Assembly: GCA_000381585.1 (NCBI GenBank)
Contig: KB906739.1
Span: 248,001-312,000 of the forward strand
Direction of reading: 5' to 3'
Length of the DNA stretch: 64,000 nucleotides
Source of the DNA: Acidobacteriaceae bacterium KBS 83
GTDB taxonomy: Bacteria > Acidobacteriota > Terriglobia > Terriglobales > Acidobacteriaceae
Shown here: piece after piece, positions 16,588-26,960 of the stretch
Numbering within the stretch: the stretch's first letter is position 1
Layout of the letters: each line of letters begins with the position of its first letter
Notes under the pieces: generated by a model
What the model was told of the DNA's origin: nothing
The model's database searches: none
The model's input: the letters and a program-made list of their open reading frames with translations, nothing else
Position numbers and translations under genes: made by a program

Positions 16588-17265
16588 TCAGGATGCGGCG
16601 TTTTGCGACTGGCTCTGATGGTGGCGGACATCTGCACCGCGCACCCAGAATATGACATCCTCAGCGATGTTCGTGGCATGGTCCGCGACCCGTTCCAGGT
16701 TGCGCGAAATCACCAGTGCATTCAATGCCTGTGCGGTAAGAGCAGGTTGGTCTTTGATGAGGAGAGAAAGCGAATAATATGCTGCCTCATTCATCTTGTC
16801 CACCTGATCATCCATCGCGAGCACGGACTCCGCGAGTTCCGCATCGCCTTCGATGAAGGCTTGCAAGGCCTTGCGAACCATGGCAGATGCCACGGAAGCC
16901 ATGTGGGGAATATCGATCGGCATCTCAGCCGCGGCAAACGCATTGAGGTCACATACCCGTTCAGCGATGTTTACCGCCTGGTCGCCGACGCGCTCCAGGT
17001 CGGCATTGATCTTGATGACGGCGAGAATAAAACGGAGATCAATTGCCATGGGCTGCTCCATTGCCAACAGGTCCAGCGCCATCTGATCAATCTCGCGCTC
17101 GAGCTTGTTAATCGCCAGCTCGCCGTGCATCACGAGATCGCAGATCGACGTATCCCGTGTGCGATAGGCTTCGATAGCGCGCTGGATCGCCTGCTCGGCC
17201 ATTCCGGCCATCACGAGCAGTTTCTCTTTCAGATCATCCAGGCTTTGATGGAAACGTATCCGCAT
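16588..17265 (-). CDS. phoU: Phosphate signalling protein PhoU
   Basis: 225 residues, all-helical, two PhoU repeats. The repeat signatures are LERVGDQAVNIAERV (about residues 76-90) and LERVADHATNIAEDV (about 190-204), which carry the metal-binding acidic motif. PhoU dampens PhoR signalling and Pst uptake when phosphate is plentiful. Start: ATG at 17265 with AGGAG 10 nt upstream; the TTG one codon earlier has a spacing of 7 and is equally possible. The Shine-Dalgarno lies in one arm of a perfect 13-bp inverted repeat whose other arm begins at the pstB stop codon. Last gene of the pst operon. Confidence 0.96.
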   Translation of the reverse strand: MRIRFHQSLDDLKEKLLVMAGMAEQAIQRAIEAYRTRDTSICDLVMHGELAINKLEREIDQMALDLLAMEQPMAIDLRFILAVIKINADLERVGDQAVNIAERVCDLNAFAAAEMPIDIPHMASVASAMVRKALQAFIEGDAELAESVLAMDDQVDKMNEAAYYSLSLLIKDQPALTAQALNALVISRNLERVADHATNIAEDVIFWVRGADVRHHQSQSQNAAS

Positions 17266-17381
17266 CAATGCGTTTCTCCTGACGACGTGGCCCAGTTCTG
17301 GCGACGTGAGGGCCAGCCTCTCTTGACGGAAAAGCTGCGTTCGACTTCTCTATGTGGTCGGGATGGATAGGAGAAACGCAT
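17266..17381 (-). promoter_or_regulatory. pstB-phoU inverted repeat enclosing the phoU ribosome site
   Basis: A perfect 13-bp inverted repeat: ATGCGTTTCTCCT at 17268-17280 and AGGAGAAACGCAT at 17369-17381 (plus strand). In the pst mRNA, one arm begins with the last base of the pstB stop codon and the other contains the phoU Shine-Dalgarno. The 88-nt interior includes a copy of a dispersed repeat (ACGGAAAAGCTGCGT, 17326-17340). It could be a translational-coupling stem or a small inserted element with terminal inverted repeats. Confidence 0.6.
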
Positions 17382-18139
17382 CAGCCGAACCGTCCAGTGA
17401 TGTAATCTTCCGTGCGCTTGTCACGAGGATTGGTAAAAATCTTGTGCGTGGAGTCGAATTCAACCAGTTTCCCCATCAGGAAGAAACCAGTGTTCTCCGC
17501 CACGCGCGCCGCCTGCTGCATATTATGAGTCACGATCACGATCGTGTACTGCGATTTCAGCTCGAAGATAAGATCTTCGATCTTCGCGGTGGAGATGGGA
17601 TCAAGAGCCGATGCGGGCTCATCCATCAGCATGACTTCCGGATCGACTGCGAGAGCGCGCGCGATGCAGAGCCGCTGCTGCTGGCCCCCGGAAAGGCTGG
17701 CGCCCGACTTCTTCTTCAGATCGTCCTTTACCTCGTCCCACAGCGCTGACTGCCGCAACGATCGCTCGACTACCTCATCGAGGACGCGCCGGCTTCGAAA
17801 GCCGTTGAGCTTCAGCCCGGAGGCGACGTTGTCGTAGATCGACATGGTGGGAAATGGATTTGGCCGCTGAAAGACCATGCCTACCCGGCGGCGGATCTCG
17901 ACCGGCGAACTCTCCGCGTAGATATCGACCTCGTTGATCAGCACCTTGCCAGTGACCCGTGCGATAGGGTTGGTTTCGTGCATGCGGTTCAGGCAACGCA
18001 GGAAGGTCGATTTACCGCAGCCGGAGGGACCGATGAGGGCAGTCGCGTGATTCGCGGGGATATCCAGTTGAATTTCCTGCAATGAGTGGTTGGTGCCATA
18101 CCACGCATTCAGGTCGCTGATTTTAATGCCGACGCCCAA
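17381..18139 (-). CDS. pstB: Phosphate ABC transporter ATP-binding protein PstB
   Basis: 252 residues. It energises high-affinity phosphate import by PstSCAB. Walker [10 protein letters not shown], the PstB-specific [10 protein letters not shown] and [18 protein letters not shown], signature [16 protein letters not shown], Walker [14 protein letters not shown] and switch His in VTHNM are all present. TTG start two bases after the pstA stop (MGVGIK), so it is probably coupled. The stop codon forms the edge of the inverted repeat that overlaps the phoU ribosome site. Confidence 0.97.
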   Translation of the reverse strand: MGVGIKISDLNAWYGTNHSLQEIQLDIPANHATALIGPSGCGKSTFLRCLNRMHETNPIARVTGKVLINEVDIYAESSPVEIRRRVGMVFQRPNPFPTMSIYDNVASGLKLNGFRSRRVLDEVVERSLRQSALWDEVKDDLKKKSGASLSGGQQQRLCIARALAVDPEVMLMDEPASALDPISTAKIEDLIFELKSQYTIVIVTHNMQQAARVAENTGFFLMGKLVEFDSTHKIFTNPRDKRTEDYITGRFG

Positions 18140-18140
18140 G

Positions 18141-19031
18141 CTAACTTGCCCCCTTCAACATACCGCGGCTGGTAACGTAACGCACCAGCGCAACTGACGC
18201 CATTATGAGCACGATGAGCACCAGCGCTCCAGCCCATGCCAGCCGGTGCCACTCATCGTAAGGCGAGACCGCGTAGACAAAGATCTGCAGCGGCAGTGCG
18301 GCAATGGGCTCATTCAGACTGGTGCTCTGAAATGCGTTCCCGAAGGCGGTGAAGAGGAGCGGTGCGGTCTCCCCCGCCACCCGGGCGAAGGCGAGCATGC
18401 AGCCGGTGACGATGCCCGCAGATGCGGTGCGCACGGTAATGGTGAGCACTGAGCGCCATGCAGGCACGCCGAGTCCGAGGGCGGCCTCGCGAATGGCGTG
18501 TGGCACCATGCGCAGCATCTCCTCGGTGGTGCGGGTCACAGTGGGCACCATCATGATGCCCAGTACAACGCCCCCGGCAAGGGCGGAGAAGTGCTTCTGC
18601 GGCAGCACTATCAGGGCATAGATGGCGATGCCCATAACGATCGACGGCACGCCGTTCAGCACATCTGCCGTAAACCGCACCAAGTTGCCCATGCGAGTGC
18701 TTCCGGCATACTCCGCGAGATAGATACCGGCACCGATGCCAAGCGGAATACCGATGAGACTGGCCAGGGCGAGCACTACGCCGGATCCGACAATGGCATT
18801 CTCCATGCCGCCACCGCTTTCGCCGGCCGGCACGGGGATCTTGGTGAAGAAGTTCCAGTTCAGCGAGGTTATGCCCTGCTTCAGCAGATAGAAAAGGATC
18901 GCGATCAGGGGCGCGATGACGATGATTGTCGCCAGGAGAGCGAGTCCACTTACGATGTTGCTCTTGATCCGGCGGCTGAAGACATTTACGTTCGACGCCC
19001 GCAGCGGTGGGCGAAGGGATTGGCTTGCCAT
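18141..19031 (-). CDS. pstA: Phosphate ABC transporter permease PstA
   Basis: 296 residues, six predicted membrane helices. It forms the inner-membrane channel with PstC. The binding-protein-dependent transport signature is in [30 protein letters not shown] (EAA loop, about residues 182-211). The motifs [16 protein letters not shown] and [14 protein letters not shown] are typical of PstA. ATG start, one base after the pstC stop, so the genes are tightly coupled. Confidence 0.97.
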   Translation of the reverse strand: MASQSLRPPLRASNVNVFSRRIKSNIVSGLALLATIIVIAPLIAILFYLLKQGITSLNWNFFTKIPVPAGESGGGMENAIVGSGVVLALASLIGIPLGIGAGIYLAEYAGSTRMGNLVRFTADVLNGVPSIVMGIAIYALIVLPQKHFSALAGGVVLGIMMVPTVTRTTEEMLRMVPHAIREAALGLGVPAWRSVLTITVRTASAGIVTGCMLAFARVAGETAPLLFTAFGNAFQSTSLNEPIAALPLQIFVYAVSPYDEWHRLAWAGALVLIVLIMASVALVRYVTSRGMLKGAS

Positions 19032-19032
19032 C

Positions 19033-20088
19033 TCAGGCCACCCTTGCCGGCGCGCCGCGCGTCACCGCCCAGACCAGCATGCGGGCGCAGGCATTCACCA
19101 CAATGGTGACCAGGAAGAGCGCGAGGCCGATCTCAATGAGGGCGCTCAGATACATGTCGCCGGTGGCTTCGCTGAACTCGTTGGCGAGGACGCTAGCCAT
19201 GGTGTACCCGGGGGCAAGGAAGGACTTCACGATCTCGGGGCGATTACCAATCACCATGGTGACGGCCATGGTCTCGCCCAGGGCGCGGCCCAATCCGAGG
19301 ATGATGGCGCCCACGATACCGATGCGCGCGTTGCGCAGCACTCCGATGCGGATCATCTCCCAACGGGTTGCGCCCAGGGCCAGTACACCTTCGCGCTGGA
19401 CCATCGGAACCGAGGTCATGACCTCCCGGGTGAGCGAGGAGATGATGGGCAGGATCATGATGGCAAGGACGACGCCGGCGGCCAGCATGCTATAGCCGGC
19501 ATTCGGTCCGGTGAAGAAGCCCGTCCAGCCGAGAGTGAACATCAGCTTCGGGTTCACGTAGTCCCGCAGCAGGGGGATGAGGACGAATATGGCCCATAGT
19601 CCGTAGACAACGCTGGGGATCGCGGCCAGCAGCTCGGTAAGGAACGAGAGCGGGGCGCGGAGCCACTTGGGGCACATCTCGGTGAGAAAGATTGCCACCC
19701 CGAGGGCAAAAGGCACGGAGATGAGAAGAGCCAGGAACGACGATACGAGCGTGCCGTAAATGAAAGGGAACGCGCCGAAGTCGTTGTTGACCGGGTCCCA
19801 CGCGGAGCGGAAGAAGAAGCCGAGGCCGAACTTCGCCAGCGTGAGGTGCGAGCGCGAGATCAGTTCCCATGCGATCAGGATCACGATGCCGAAGATGCTG
19901 AGAGCGCAGAGAAAAACCAGGGCCTTGAAGATGCCGTCGGCAATCGCAGAGTTGCCCCGGCCGCGGAGAAAGGTACGCACCGCGGAGGGTTTTACCGGTT
20001 GCTTGGCGTCAGGCGGCGGGGTACTGGATTCAGACACAAATATCTTCGCAGGCTGCGTCACAGCAGAATCCTGTAGTCTTTCGAGCAC
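19033..20088 (-). CDS. pstC: Phosphate ABC transporter permease PstC
   Basis: 351 residues, slightly longer than usual because of a Pro-rich cytoplasmic N-terminus of about 55 residues. Six membrane helices follow. The EAA loop reads REGVLALGATRWEMIRIGVLRNARIGIVGAI, and FLTELLAAIPSVVYGLWAIFV matches PstC. GTG start with GGAGA just upstream. First gene of the pstCAB-phoU unit; pstS lies upstream but is separated by 415 bp with a terminator and a new promoter. Confidence 0.96.
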   Translation of the reverse strand: MLERLQDSAVTQPAKIFVSESSTPPPDAKQPVKPSAVRTFLRGRGNSAIADGIFKALVFLCALSIFGIVILIAWELISRSHLTLAKFGLGFFFRSAWDPVNNDFGAFPFIYGTLVSSFLALLISVPFALGVAIFLTEMCPKWLRAPLSFLTELLAAIPSVVYGLWAIFVLIPLLRDYVNPKLMFTLGWTGFFTGPNAGYSMLAAGVVLAIMILPIISSLTREVMTSVPMVQREGVLALGATRWEMIRIGVLRNARIGIVGAIILGLGRALGETMAVTMVIGNRPEIVKSFLAPGYTMASVLANEFSEATGDMYLSALIEIGLALFLVTIVVNACARMLVWAVTRGAPARVA

Positions 20089-20249
20089 TTCTCCGCAGAG
20101 TATCCACCCATAATGAATAGAAGATGAAACGACTTAGCGCGATCGATGAAGGTTAGAGCCCAGTCCGATTCGTGATTGGTTCTCCGGCGGCGAGCGGCGA
20201 TTCTCCCGAAGGGCAACCCTCCCCCTCCCCCTTCGGTGCCGGGGGCACC

Positions 20250-20278
20250 GTTATAACATGTTTAAAATCAATTGTTTA
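20250..20278 (-). promoter_or_regulatory. Candidate pstC promoter
   Basis: On the minus strand: -35 TAAACA (20273-20278), 17-nt spacer, -10 TATAAC (20250-20255) preceded by an extended TG. The transcript would start about 155 bp before the pstC GTG. The spacing and match are good for a housekeeping-type promoter. Confidence 0.5.
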
Positions 20279-20295
20279 GATGCTGTTCCGAGACC

Positions 20296-20336
20296 TAAAT
20301 ATTTCTATCCAAAAGAGCTATCCGTAAATATTTCTA
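20296..20336. repeat. 12-bp direct repeat upstream of the pstC promoter
   Basis: TAAATATTTCTA occurs at 20296-20307 and 20325-20336, 29 bp apart. It lies 18-58 bp upstream of the -35 box, where an activator such as PhoB could bind. It does not match the E. coli Pho box, so the assignment is tentative. Confidence 0.45.
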
Positions 20337-20350
20337 AATAAACCACTTAT

Positions 20351-20386
20351 GAAAATCGAAAAAGCCCATTCCGAGGGAATGGGCTT
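20351..20386 (-). terminator. Rho-independent terminator after pstS
   Basis: A perfect 11-bp stem (20362-20372 with 20376-20386, arm AAGCCCATTCC) with a 3-nt loop. On the minus strand it is followed by TTTTTCGATTTTC. It separates pstS from pstCAB-phoU, which allows much more binding protein than permease to be made. Confidence 0.85.
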
Positions 20387-20503
20387 ATCGCTGATCTCCT
20401 GTAAAGAGATCCATCTATTTCCAGTGTAGCGAATCCGGCGAATTGGATTGCCAACTTTCGTTAAGCGCAATCCCGAAGTGGAACCGTCGCTACGCCGCTC
20501 GCG

Positions 20504-21508
20504 CTATTTCAACTGGCTGATCGTCGCCTTTACTTTGGTGGTCACAGCTTCAGGAAGCGGCGCATAGTTCAAGCTGGTCACCTCGGATTCGTGATCGAGC
20601 ATCCAGGTCAGGAAGTCCTTGATCACTTTGCTTTTCGCGCCATCCGGACCGGGGTTGGGAACCAGCAGCCAGGTGAAGCTGGAGATAGGGTATGCATCCT
20701 TGCCGGGTGCGTTGGTGATAGAGACACGGTAATCGGCAGGCATCTGCTTCATACTGGCGGCAGCCGCAGTTACAGATTCGATGCTCGCTTTCATGAAGAC
20801 ACCACCGGGGTTCTTGACAAGGCCGCTATCAATCTTGTTCTGCAGCGCGTAGATCAATTCGACGTAGCCAATCGCGCCCGGAGTCTGGCGGACCATGCCG
20901 GCCACGCCCTCGTTGCCCTTGGCGCCGATCCCGCGCGGCCAGCTTGGCGAAGTGCCCTTTCCCGGGCCGCCCTTCCAGTCACCGCTAACCTTGGAGAGAT
21001 AGTCGGTGAAGATGTATGTGGTACCGCTGCCGTCGGAGCGATGGACAACGAAGATTTCCGTGTTGGGCAAACTTACGCCTTGATTGTCTTTCGCGAGGCG
21101 GGCGTCATTCCAGTTCGTAATCTTGCCGAGGTAAATGTCGGCCAGCACGTCGGGCGAAAACTTCAAGCCACCGTTAACACCCTGCAGGTTGTAGATCGGC
21201 ACCACCGCCCCGAGCACGGTCGGAATATGCTGGATCTTTACCTTCGAAGTGGCGATTTGTTCATCGGTCATGGGGCCATCGCTGGCGCCGAAGTCCACCG
21301 TGCCGGCGGTTACCTGACGAATGCCTGCGCCGGATCCTACCGGCTGGTAATTGATCTGGATGCCATGGCTGGAGTTGTATTCGCTGAACCACTTGGAATA
21401 GATGGGGTACGGAAACGTTGCGCCGGCTGCATTCAGCTTTTGTGCACTTGCCACACTTGCCGACGCGCACACGACCAGCCCCGCTGTTATCGCTAGAAAT
21501 CTTTTCAC
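20504..21508 (-). CDS. pstS: Phosphate ABC transporter substrate-binding protein PstS
   Basis: 334 residues, exported by a Sec signal (VKRFLAITAGLVVCASASVASAQ). It binds periplasmic phosphate for PstCAB. PstS hallmarks are LNAAGATFPYPIYSKW, GSGAGIRQVTAGTVDFGASDGPM (phosphate loop), VHRSDGSGTTYIFTDYLSKVS and AIGYVELIYA. I chose the GTG at 21508 with GGGAGC upstream; the in-frame extension to 21631 would put 41 residues before the signal. It has its own terminator, so it forms its own unit ahead of pstC. Confidence 0.96.
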   Translation of the reverse strand: MKRFLAITAGLVVCASASVASAQKLNAAGATFPYPIYSKWFSEYNSSHGIQINYQPVGSGAGIRQVTAGTVDFGASDGPMTDEQIATSKVKIQHIPTVLGAVVPIYNLQGVNGGLKFSPDVLADIYLGKITNWNDARLAKDNQGVSLPNTEIFVVHRSDGSGTTYIFTDYLSKVSGDWKGGPGKGTSPSWPRGIGAKGNEGVAGMVRQTPGAIGYVELIYALQNKIDSGLVKNPGGVFMKASIESVTAAAASMKQMPADYRVSITNAPGKDAYPISSFTWLLVPNPGPDGAKSKVIKDFLTWMLDHESEVTSLNYAPLPEAVTTKVKATISQLK

Positions 21509-21664
21509 GGACTTGCTCCCTCGGAATGGATTGCAGCCGCGATTGTTTCGGGGTTCTGTGAATGCCGGTTTACGCGCCGGTGAAAAACCGGAGAATGGAA
21601 TGCCAATTCCCGCAGAGGGACGGCGGCGCACCTGGGTTCACAGAGACCGCACCGATGCTTTCTC

Positions 21665-23413
<1,749 letters not shown>

Positions 23414-23579
23414 TCAATCGCCCGTGGCAAGCTCCTGCTGACAGGTATAGACCAACCGGGACAGCGCTTGCCGTTTTTCTGCCGGACAATGCCGGATTTA
23501 GTCGCCTCGGTTGAGCGGCTCTACCGTTTTCACAATTGTTGTGAGCCGACCTGCTCCCACTATGTGCAGCAGCCTTCTT

Positions 23580-23672
23580 TCACGGAAAAGCTGCGTCGAG
23601 AGCACTCTGACGGCATAGGTACAGCAGGTCCCTCACTCCACCTTCGGTTACGTTTCAGGATGACAAGATTGC
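23580..23672. repeat. Dispersed-repeat remnants in the phoB-phoR gap
   Basis: The 15-mer ACGGAAAAGCTGCGT (23581-23595) is identical to 17326-17340 in the pstB-phoU gap, with flanking similarity, and forms a small GCAGC/GCTGC hairpin with the preceding bases. Downstream, 23626-23672 (AGCAGGTCC to TCAGGATGACAAG) resembles a degenerate copy of a widespread intergenic repeat that I recall from Acidobacteria and other GC-rich genomes. Confidence 0.45.
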
Positions 23673-23676
23673 CTGA

Positions 23677-24375
23677 TCAGCCAGCCTTCGGTACCTCGAA
23701 GCGATAGCCTGCGCCTCGCACGGTCTTGAGATAGCGTGGATTTTCAGGATCGCTCTCGATCTTTTCCCGGATGCGGCGTACATAGACATCGACCGAGCGC
23801 GGCGTAACGAAGCGCGCGTCTCCCCAGACTGCATCGAGCAGATGGTCGCGGCTGAAGACGCGCCCGGGGTGCCGCGCGAGATAGTCCAGCAGGCGGAACT
23901 CGGTCGCGGTCGTGGTGGTGAGCTCGCCGCGCACTTTGAGCTGCATCGCGCTGGCATCGATGTAGACCTCTTCGAAGCTGATGACGGAAGGCGCGGAGGG
24001 GCGCTCGAAGCGGCGCAACACTGCCTTGACCCGAGCAACCAGCTCGCGCATGGCAAAGGGTTTGGTGATGTAGTCATCGGCGCCAAGTTCGAGACCGAGG
24101 ACGCGATCATTCTCTCCCGCGCGCGCGGTGACAAAGATGATAGGCACGCTGCTGAGCCCGGGATGCGCACGGAGCTTGCGGCAGACCTCCAGCCCATCTC
24201 CGCCGGGAACCATGATGTCTAGGAGGAAGAGCGCGGGCGGCTGGCGCTCGGCATCCGGAATGAGATTGGCGGGAGTGGAGAAGCCGCGAACAGAAAAGCC
24301 TGCGGTTTCCAGCTGGTGCTGAACCAGCCGCGAGATATCTGGATCGTCTTCGAGAACGAATATGGTCTGGCTCAA
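23677..24375 (-). CDS. phoB: PhoB-like response regulator (OmpR family)
   Basis: About 232 residues. The receiver domain has TIFVLEDDPDISRL, phospho-Asp in FLLDIMVPGGDG, and the Lys in DDYITKPFAMREL. The C-terminal winged helix has TATEFRLLDYLARHPGRVFSRDHLLDAVW and TVRGAGYRF. It would activate pst genes at low phosphate. Start choice: TTG at 24375, six bases after AAGGA, gives the family length and aligns the N-terminus (SQTIFVLEDD). An ATG at 24486, 22 nt past a possible -10 (CATACT), is also possible and would add 37 residues. Longer extensions are not protein-like. Confidence 0.93.
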   Translation of the reverse strand: MSQTIFVLEDDPDISRLVQHQLETAGFSVRGFSTPANLIPDAERQPPALFLLDIMVPGGDGLEVCRKLRAHPGLSSVPIIFVTARAGENDRVLGLELGADDYITKPFAMRELVARVKAVLRRFERPSAPSVISFEEVYIDASAMQLKVRGELTTTTATEFRLLDYLARHPGRVFSRDHLLDAVWGDARFVTPRSVDVYVRRIREKIESDPENPRYLKTVRGAGYRFEVPKAG

Positions 24376-24660
24376 GAACCGTCCTTGTTCTGAAGCATTT
24401 TTGCTGTCGGGTGCAGACCGGCTCGCGACGGTTTCCGTGGCCCTTCGGTTGTGCAAGGCCAAGTCGAGAGTCGATGCGCCGGTCATAGTACCCGCAATGG
24501 TGGCATTCGCAAAAGTATGCTCTTTCCCGCTCAGAGTACATGGAGCAGAGGCCGCGAAATAAGAAAGGATGGTGAACGGAAGAAGAAAGAACGGTGAATC
24601 GCGGACGGTTTGGGGGACCAAGTGTGGCACGGAAGTGTGAGATGAAGAACAAATGGCGAA

Positions 24661-24669
24661 TGCTATACT
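24661..24669 (+). promoter_or_regulatory. Extended -10 promoter of the regulator/kinase pair
   Basis: TGCTATACT on the plus strand, a near-perfect extended -10 box. It would start transcription near 24676, about 40 bp before the GTG of the response regulator. No clear -35 box is seen, as is usual for extended -10 promoters. Confidence 0.5.
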
Positions 24670-24717
24670 CCGCAGACTAGACGACGGGTTCCTTTTGACC
24701 CAACGACGAGGTCCCAT

Positions 24718-25092
24718 GTGTCGCGGGTGCCGACAATTCTGTGTATCGACGATGAAGTACTCGGCCTCGAGATCCGCAAGGTGGTTCTGGAGCGGGAGGG
24801 ATATGTCGTGCACACGGCCACGGATGGACCTGCGGGCATCCGTATCTTCCGGCAGCAGCCAATTGACGCGGTAGTGCTGGATTTTGCGATGCCGGGGATG
24901 AATGGTGGCGCCGTAGCGACGGCTCTACGGGAGATCCGTCCAAATATTCCGATCCTCTTGCTTTCGGCGTATCTGACGCTTCCGCAAGAGGTGCAGCAGA
25001 TGGTCACGCTGGTGGCCAACAAGGGCGACGGTGCGCTGGCACTATTACGCAACGTCAAGAAGATTCTGGAGATCAGCGGAGAACCGTCATGA
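24718..25092 (+). CDS. Single-domain response regulator
   Basis: 124 residues, a CheY-like receiver with no output domain. Acidic pair D11/D12 (CIDDE), phospho-Asp D55 (VVLDFAMPG), Ser83 (LLSAY) and Lys102 (ANKGDG) are all in place. GTG start (SRVPTILC) with CGAGG upstream. Its stop overlaps the start of the histidine kinase (ATGA). Probably a phospho-acceptor for that kinase; with no DNA-binding domain, its output must be through protein contacts. Confidence 0.9.
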   Translation: MSRVPTILCIDDEVLGLEIRKVVLEREGYVVHTATDGPAGIRIFRQQPIDAVVLDFAMPGMNGGAVATALREIRPNIPILLLSAYLTLPQEVQQMVTLVANKGDGALALLRNVKKILEISGEPS

Positions 25093-26960
25093 CCGACTCG
25101 CCCGTCGGGCTGCATGAATTCAACCGGGTAGTGCGTACGACGCTTCTGGTGCCTGTTACGGTGCTGGCGCTTCTGGCAGGTCTGCTGGTGTGGCAGGTAG
25201 AGCAGGCGCTGGATCTGCGGCAGCATTCCATTGTGAATGCGCGGGTGAGCGATCAGTTGCAGACACTCGAACAGCGCGTCACTGACCAGGAGACGAGCCT
25301 GCGGGCCTACCAGCTGACCGGACTTCCATCGCAACTCGTTCCCTATAACAGCGGGGCCCCGGCGATCGAGGCAACACTGGCGCAACTGCACCATCTACCG
25401 GCAGTGAGCGGCATCTCGGACACTCACGTCAACAAGCTGGAACAGGACATCCGCGCCTGGCAGACCTGGGCGAGCGGCGTGCTCGAGCAACCTGCACCGG
25501 CACCCGAAGCCGTCACCGCCGCATTGACGCAGCAGGGCAAAGGCATTATGGACGGCGTGCATCAGGACTTTCAGGATGCATTGGGAGTCGCTGCACGGGA
25601 GCGGGAAGGCTACGATACAAGGCTCAACCAAAGGGTGAGCAGATTCCTACAATTTGTTCTTGCGTTGGCACTTGCAGCTGGGATAACGATCGGAATTTTC
25701 GCCAGCAGCCGGCTACAGCGCGTTTCCAGTACGTATGAGCTTGCGCTTGAGGAGTTACAGGAACGGAACGCGAAAGTGACGGCGAGCCAGCAACTGCTGT
25801 CTACCACGCTCGAGTCGATTGGGGACGCCGTGATCTCCGTCACCAAGGAGGGGAAAATCCGCTTCATGAATGCGGTCGCCCAGAAGCTTACGGGCTGGCC
25901 GCTGAGTGCGGCCACCGGGCAACCGATCGGTGATGTGCTTCGGCTCGTTCATCCGCAGACGCATCATCCGATCGGTGATGTTCTGGAGGAGCTGAATGGC
26001 TCCAGTGCGATGGGGGTTCACCAGGAGGGGACGCTGATTGCGCGAGACGGGTCCGACTATGCGGTCGATGCCAACCTCTCGACAGTCGTGGATGCGGACG
26101 GACATCCGGATGGATCGGTGGTGGTGTTTCGCGACGTGACCGAATTGCGCAAGGCCGAGGTCACTCTGATTGCGAACGAAAAGTTGGCGGTTACGGGGCG
26201 GCTAGCAGCGAGCATCGCGCATGAGATCCACAATCCGCTGGACTCGGTGGCTAACCTGCACTTCCTCATCTCGCAGGAAGCAGACCCGCAGCGTCGGAGC
26301 GACTACCTAAAGCTGGCACAGCAGGAACTGGGCCGCACGCTACAGATCAGCCGCGCCATGCTAAGCCTGTACCGCGAATCGCCAATGCCCGTACAGGTGA
26401 ACTTAGAAGAGCTGATCGGCAGCGTGCTGCTGCTGCTGGACCGCAAGATGCGGGATCAGAATATCCAGGTCGAGCAGAGCTTTACACATCCAGTGCACGT
26501 CTTTGGCTTCCCGGGAGAGCTGCGGCAGGTATTCACAAATCTGATTGCCAATGCGGGTGAGGCGGCAGGGCCGAACGGTCATGTGCGCATCTTGGTACGG
26601 CCGGCAAGCCAGCTCGATGGGCGCGCGGGCACGATTGTGGAGATTGCCGACAGCGGCCGCGGTATTGCGCCGCACGTGGAGAAAAAGCTGTTTCAGCCTT
26701 TCATGACCACGAAGGGCGAGCGAGGGACGGGACTCGGGTTATGGGTGAGCCTCGGCATCGTCCAGAAACACGGCGGCACGGTACGCATCTCGAACAGCAC
26801 CGAGGGCGACCTGCGCGGTGCCGTGGTTCGGGTTTATCTGCCGGAGAGATCGGCGCAGGCCAAGGCCGAGGAAGAAGACCATGACGCGCCGCTGATCGCT
26901 CCGCCGTTTGAGAGCGCCGAGGAGTGGGCCTTCACATCGAGGCCACCGGCAGTGACATAA
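25089..26960 (+). CDS. Membrane histidine kinase with CHASE3-like and PAS domains
   Basis: 623 residues. TM1 is at about 15-35; an extracytoplasmic helical region (about 36-180) resembles CHASE3; TM2 is at about 185-208. A coiled stretch (about 210-245, ELALEELQERNAKVTASQQLL) leads to a PAS domain (about 246-355). HisKA follows with RLAASIAHEIHNPLDSVANL, then HATPase_c with NLIANAGEAAG, DSGRGIAP and GTGLGLWVSLGI. The N-box is NLIANAGE. The signal sensed is unknown. It is coupled to the preceding single-domain regulator and its 3' end overlaps the convergent bshB1 by 29 bp. Confidence 0.93.
   Translation: MTDSPVGLHEFNRVVRTTLLVPVTVLALLAGLLVWQVEQALDLRQHSIVNARVSDQLQTLEQRVTDQETSLRAYQLTGLPSQLVPYNSGAPAIEATLAQLHHLPAVSGISDTHVNKLEQDIRAWQTWASGVLEQPAPAPEAVTAALTQQGKGIMDGVHQDFQDALGVAAREREGYDTRLNQRVSRFLQFVLALALAAGITIGIFASSRLQRVSSTYELALEELQERNAKVTASQQLLSTTLESIGDAVISVTKEGKIRFMNAVAQKLTGWPLSAATGQPIGDVLRLVHPQTHHPIGDVLEELNGSSAMGVHQEGTLIARDGSDYAVDANLSTVVDADGHPDGSVVVFRDVTELRKAEVTLIANEKLAVTGRLAASIAHEIHNPLDSVANLHFLISQEADPQRRSDYLKLAQQELGRTLQISRAMLSLYRESPMPVQVNLEELIGSVLLLLDRKMRDQNIQVEQSFTHPVHVFGFPGELRQVFTNLIANAGEAAGPNGHVRILVRPASQLDGRAGTIVEIADSGRGIAPHVEKKLFQPFMTTKGERGTGLGLWVSLGIVQKHGGTVRISNSTEGDLRGAVVRVYLPERSAQAKAEEEDHDAPLIAPPFESAEEWAFTSRPPAVT

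Noticed and set aside
24376-24813. Long N-terminal extension of the PhoB-like regulator
   Set aside because: Reads as non-protein sequence, covers a promoter-like box and would make PhoB far longer than its family.
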